Below are positions 61,863 to 64,000 of a stretch of DNA of 64,000 nt, piece by piece. The translations under genes and the position numbers were made by a program. Below the pieces are notes generated by a model that ran no database searches, was not told the origin of the DNA, and saw nothing but the letters and a program-made list of their open reading frames with translations. Origin of the DNA: Bacteroidia bacterium (GTDB taxonomy: Bacteria > Bacteroidota > Bacteroidia > Bacteroidales > Azobacteroidaceae); NCBI GenBank assembly GCA_025996865.1, contig BNTV01000001.1, positions 62,001-126,000 of the forward strand, read 5' to 3'. The first letter of the stretch is position 1, and each line of letters begins with the position of its first letter.

Positions 61863-61899
61863 AAAAAGAGTGTGTAACTATCTGTAACACACTCTTTTA
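61863..61899 (-). terminator. terminator of the tRNA-Arg gene
   Basis: On the minus strand AAAAGAGTGTGT and ACACACTCTTTTT form a strong hairpin with a T-rich end, nine nucleotides after the tRNA 3' end. It is symmetrical enough to act in both directions. Confidence 0.7.
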
Positions 61900-61907
61900 T
61901 GCCTTTG

Positions 61908-61980
61908 TGACCCCGGCGGGACTCAAACCCACGACCTACAGAACCGGAATCTGTCGTTCTATTCACTAAACTACGGGGCC
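61908..61980 (-). tRNA. tRNA-Arg (anticodon CCG)
   Basis: 73 nt folded by hand: acceptor stem GGCCCCG/CGGGGTC (one G-T pair), anticodon stem ACAGA/TCTGT with loop TTCCGGT giving anticodon CCG, TpsiC arm GTGGG-TTTGAGT-CCCGC, discriminator A, CCA not encoded. Its 3' end faces the mobile region, the orientation expected if an element integrated at the 3' end of the gene. Confidence 0.9.
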
Positions 61981-62032
61981 GGTTTTCGGGCGCGAAGTTA
62001 CACTAAAATCATGAGACTAACAAATTTTATTT

Positions 62033-62698
62033 TCACCAGTTAATGGGCGTTTGCCCTGTTTGCACCAAATAATCATTGGCTTTACTGAACGGACGGCTGC
62101 CGAAAAATCCCCTGTAAACAGAGAGTGGCGACGGATGCGCCGACTTGATAATCAGGTGATTCCACGGATCGATAAAACCTCCTTTTTTCTGTGCATAAGA
62201 ACCCCATAAAATAAAAACTACATGGTCTTTTTCTTCGGCAATTTTATGAATAACAGCATCCGTAAATTCTTCCCAACCTTTGTTTTGATGCGAACCGGCC
62301 TGATGCGCCCTCACAGTCAGCGTAGCATTTAACAACAAAACGCCTTGTTCCGCCCAACGTTCCAGATTACCGGACGAACGAGGAGGAATACCTAAATCCT
62401 CCTGCAACTCTTTGTAAATATTCTGAAGCGAAGGAGGTAAAGCGATTCCATCATTTACCGAAAAACACAAACCGTGCGCCTGCCCGGGTTCGTGATACGG
62501 GTCTTGTCCCAAAATTACGACTTTCACCTTATCGAAAGTCGTTTTTTCAAAAGCATTAAATATCTGACTGCCTTTGGGATAAATACGCGTCGTTTCATAT
62601 TCTTTTTTAACAAACCCGGTGAGGGATTCAAAATAGGGTTTAGCAAATTCTGAAGCCAGTCGTTCTTTCCAGGATTGTTCGATTTTTACATCAACCAT
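62033..62698 (-). CDS. ung: uracil-DNA glycosylase (family 1)
   Basis: 221 aa, typical length. The water-activating motif GQDPYH (GQDPYHEPGQAHGLCFSV) and the uracil-binding HPSPLS (SAHPSPLSVYRGF) are intact. It removes uracil from DNA. Chromosomal housekeeping gene; its promoter with TATCTTTG lies at 62734-62741 on the minus strand, with TTTG 21 bp upstream. Confidence 0.95.
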   Translation of the reverse strand: MVDVKIEQSWKERLASEFAKPYFESLTGFVKKEYETTRIYPKGSQIFNAFEKTTFDKVKVVILGQDPYHEPGQAHGLCFSVNDGIALPPSLQNIYKELQEDLGIPPRSSGNLERWAEQGVLLLNATLTVRAHQAGSHQNKGWEEFTDAVIHKIAEEKDHVVFILWGSYAQKKGGFIDPWNHLIIKSAHPSPLSVYRGFFGSRPFSKANDYLVQTGQTPINW

Positions 62699-62733
62699 AA
62701 TTTAAAAACTTAAAATTGTACCTAAAGAATGTG

Positions 62734-62766
62734 CAAAGATAAAAATAATTCTTTTTCCCGAACAAA
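62734..62766 (-). promoter_or_regulatory. ung promoter
   Basis: On the minus strand TTTG (62763-62766), 21 bp, TATCTTTG (62734-62741), 36 bp before the ung start. Confidence 0.65.
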
Positions 62767-62776
62767 ATTTATTGAT

Positions 62777-62784
62777 TACCTTTG
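62777..62784 (+). promoter_or_regulatory. leuS -7 element
   Basis: TACCTTTG 37 bp before the leuS ATG. No clear TTTG at the -33 position. Confidence 0.5.
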
Positions 62785-62820
62785 TGCCCGAATTAGATAA
62801 ATCAAGTAAAATAAAGCATT

Positions 62821-64000
62821 ATGGAGTACAATTTCAACGAAATCGAGAAAAAATGGCAGGCTTTCTGGAAAGAAAATCATACTTACCAAGTAAAAACGGA
62901 TAAAAGTAAACCCAAATTTTATGTGCTGGATATGTTTCCGTATCCCTCCGGCGCCGGTTTGCACGTCGGCCATCCGCTCGGTTATATTGCCTCCGATATT
63001 TATGCCCGTTACAAACGGTTAAAAGGTTTCAACGTGCTGCATCCCATGGGCTATGACGCCTACGGACTTCCGGCTGAACAATACGCCATTCAAACCGGTC
63101 AGCATCCGGCGATTACGACCGAACAAAATATCAAACGTTACCGCGAACAATTGGACAAAATCGGTTTCAGTTTCGATTGGGACAGGGAAGTCCAAACTTG
63201 TGACCCGGAATACTATAAATGGACGCAATGGGCTTTTATCAAAATGTTTGAATCGTATTATAATTACGAATTACGAATTACGAATTACGAATCCAAGGGT
63301 TGTGCACGACCAATTGCTGAATTGGTACTGCATTTTGAACAATATGGTACTGCAAATTTGAATGTTGCCCAAACCGAAGAATTGCATTTTTCGGCAGAAG
63401 AATGGAAAGCCAAAACAGAAAAGGAGCAACAGGAAATATTGATGAATTATCGCATCGCCTATCTGGCGGATACGATGGTCAATTGGTGTCCGGCTTTGGG
63501 AACGGTTCTGGCGAATGACGAAGTGAGCGAAGGTCTGTCCGTTCGCGGCGGTCATCCGGTGGAACAACGCAAAATGCGTCAATGGAGTTTGCGCGTTTCG
63601 GCCTACGCCCAACGTTTGCTTGATGGTTTGGATAAAATTGACTGGACGGAATCGTTGAAAGAAACCCAAAAGAATTGGATAGGGCGGAGTGAAGGAGCGG
63701 AATTGAATTTTAACGTCGTAGGGGCGTTGCGCGCAACGCCCTTACAATTCACGGTGTTCACAACTCGTGCCGATACAATTTATGGCGTTACCTTCATGGT
63801 ATTAGCACCGGAAAGTGAATTGGTTAGCCAACTAACCACGCCCGCACAAAAGGCAGAAGTATTGAACTATTTGGAAGCAACAAAAAAACGCACCGAGCGC
63901 GAACGAATCGCCGACCGGAAAGTAACCGGCGTATTCTCCGGCTCGTATGCCATCAATCCGGTAAACGGAGAAAGTATTCCCATCTGGATTTCCGATTATG
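62821..64000 (+). CDS. leuS: leucyl-tRNA synthetase, N-terminal part (cut by window edge)
   Basis: 393 codons in one frame to the window end. [23 protein letters not shown] contains the HIGH-type motif (HVGH), followed by [18 protein letters not shown] [12 protein letters not shown]. It charges tRNA-Leu. Two repeats lie within the frame: four AATTACG units (63262-63289, encoding [10 protein letters not shown]) and a 20-bp palindrome (63722-63741, encoding part of [11 protein letters not shown]), both where the family has variable loops. Confidence 0.93.
   Translation, partial: MEYNFNEIEKKWQAFWKENHTYQVKTDKSKPKFYVLDMFPYPSGAGLHVGHPLGYIASDIYARYKRLKGFNVLHPMGYDAYGLPAEQYAIQTGQHPAITTEQNIKRYREQLDKIGFSFDWDREVQTCDPEYYKWTQWAFIKMFESYYNYELRITNYESKGCARPIAELVLHFEQYGTANLNVAQTEELHFSAEEWKAKTEKEQQEILMNYRIAYLADTMVNWCPALGTVLANDEVSEGLSVRGGHPVEQRKMRQWSLRVSAYAQRLLDGLDKIDWTESLKETQKNWIGRSEGAELNFNVVGALRATPLQFTVFTTRADTIYGVTFMVLAPESELVSQLTTPAQKAEVLNYLEATKKRTERERIADRKVTGVFSGSYAINPVNGESIPIWISDY
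63262..63289. repeat. AATTACG x4 tandem repeat inside leuS
   Basis: Four exact AATTACG units in a row, kept in frame by flanking bases. Such tandem words are seen in intergenic repeats of Bacteroidetes. Confidence 0.85.
63718..63745. repeat. palindromic repeat inside leuS
   Basis: GGGCGTTGCGCGCAACGCCC (63722-63741) is a perfect 20-bp palindrome flanked by GTAG and TTAC. The unit resembles dispersed palindromic repeats normally found between genes. Confidence 0.8.

Noticed and set aside
61772-61966. 64-codon minus-strand ORF across the tRNA
   Set aside because: It runs through the tRNA-Arg gene and its terminator; the tRNA explains the conserved sequence.

Overview
The window is most of a large integrative conjugative element (ICE) of the CTnDOT type in a Bacteroidales chromosome, with its right-hand chromosomal flank. 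The host group is inferred from a full set of Bacteroidetes-type tra genes (traA to traQ order), from RteC, DUF3408, DUF3876, DUF1896 and DUF3945-type ICE proteins, and from promoters of Bacteroidetes form (TTTG, about 19 bp, TAnnTTTG). After about 61.9 kb come a tRNA-Arg(CCG), ung and the first part of leuS, which are ordinary chromosome.

Layout. 1-0.65 kb: small ICE genes on the plus strand. 0.7-15.0 kb: the conjugation operon on the minus strand, from traA (ParA-like, 15.0 kb) through three DUF3408-like proteins, traD, traE-traO, traQ, a cell-wall peptidase and a PH-domain membrane protein. 15.1-17.4 kb: a control and transfer region with an oriT-like nested inverted repeat, then mobA and the relaxase gene mobB on plus. 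17.4-26.1 kb: a cargo block bounded by gene fragments (AraC and MFS tails on the left, an SDR tail on the right). It holds a two-component system, a PAP2 phosphatase and a tightly packed operon with a membrane polyferredoxin, an outer-membrane barrel, a lipoprotein ferredoxin, two paralogous small exported proteins and an ArsP/DUF318-type permease. 26.2-27.7 kb: rteC plus a lipoprotein gene. 27.8-29.1 kb: an AbiJ-like abortive-infection gene. 29.3-31.3 kb: the coupling protein. 31.4-35.8 kb: a SIR2 protein with 18 repeats of 41 residues, paired with a two-TM protein of TRADD-N-associated type. 36.0-46.9 kb: the DUF3945, topB, DUF1896 and giant methylase/helicase operon. 47.0-49.0 kb: a membrane ferredoxin, an AraC regulator and two Xis-like HTH proteins. 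49.7-59.6 kb: a reductase-like protein, a LytS/LytTR pair, and an RND efflux operon ending in a lipid A acyltransferase. 60.1-61.5 kb: a second rteC plus lipoprotein cassette.

How it works together. MobA and MobB process the DNA, the coupling protein hands it to the TraE-TraO channel, and RteC and the Xis-like proteins probably control excision and transfer. No integrase is present in the window. The two most interesting cargo items are the defence-like genes that bracket the coupling-protein gene and the redox/permease operon between relaxase and rteC. The sequence also shows shared regulatory signals across the ICE: two operons share a promoter with a 15-bp upstream element at exactly the same distance, a 14-bp leader motif recurs at four gene junctions, and several long RNA hairpins lie in intergenic regions. 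All family assignments are from pattern recognition; no search was run.
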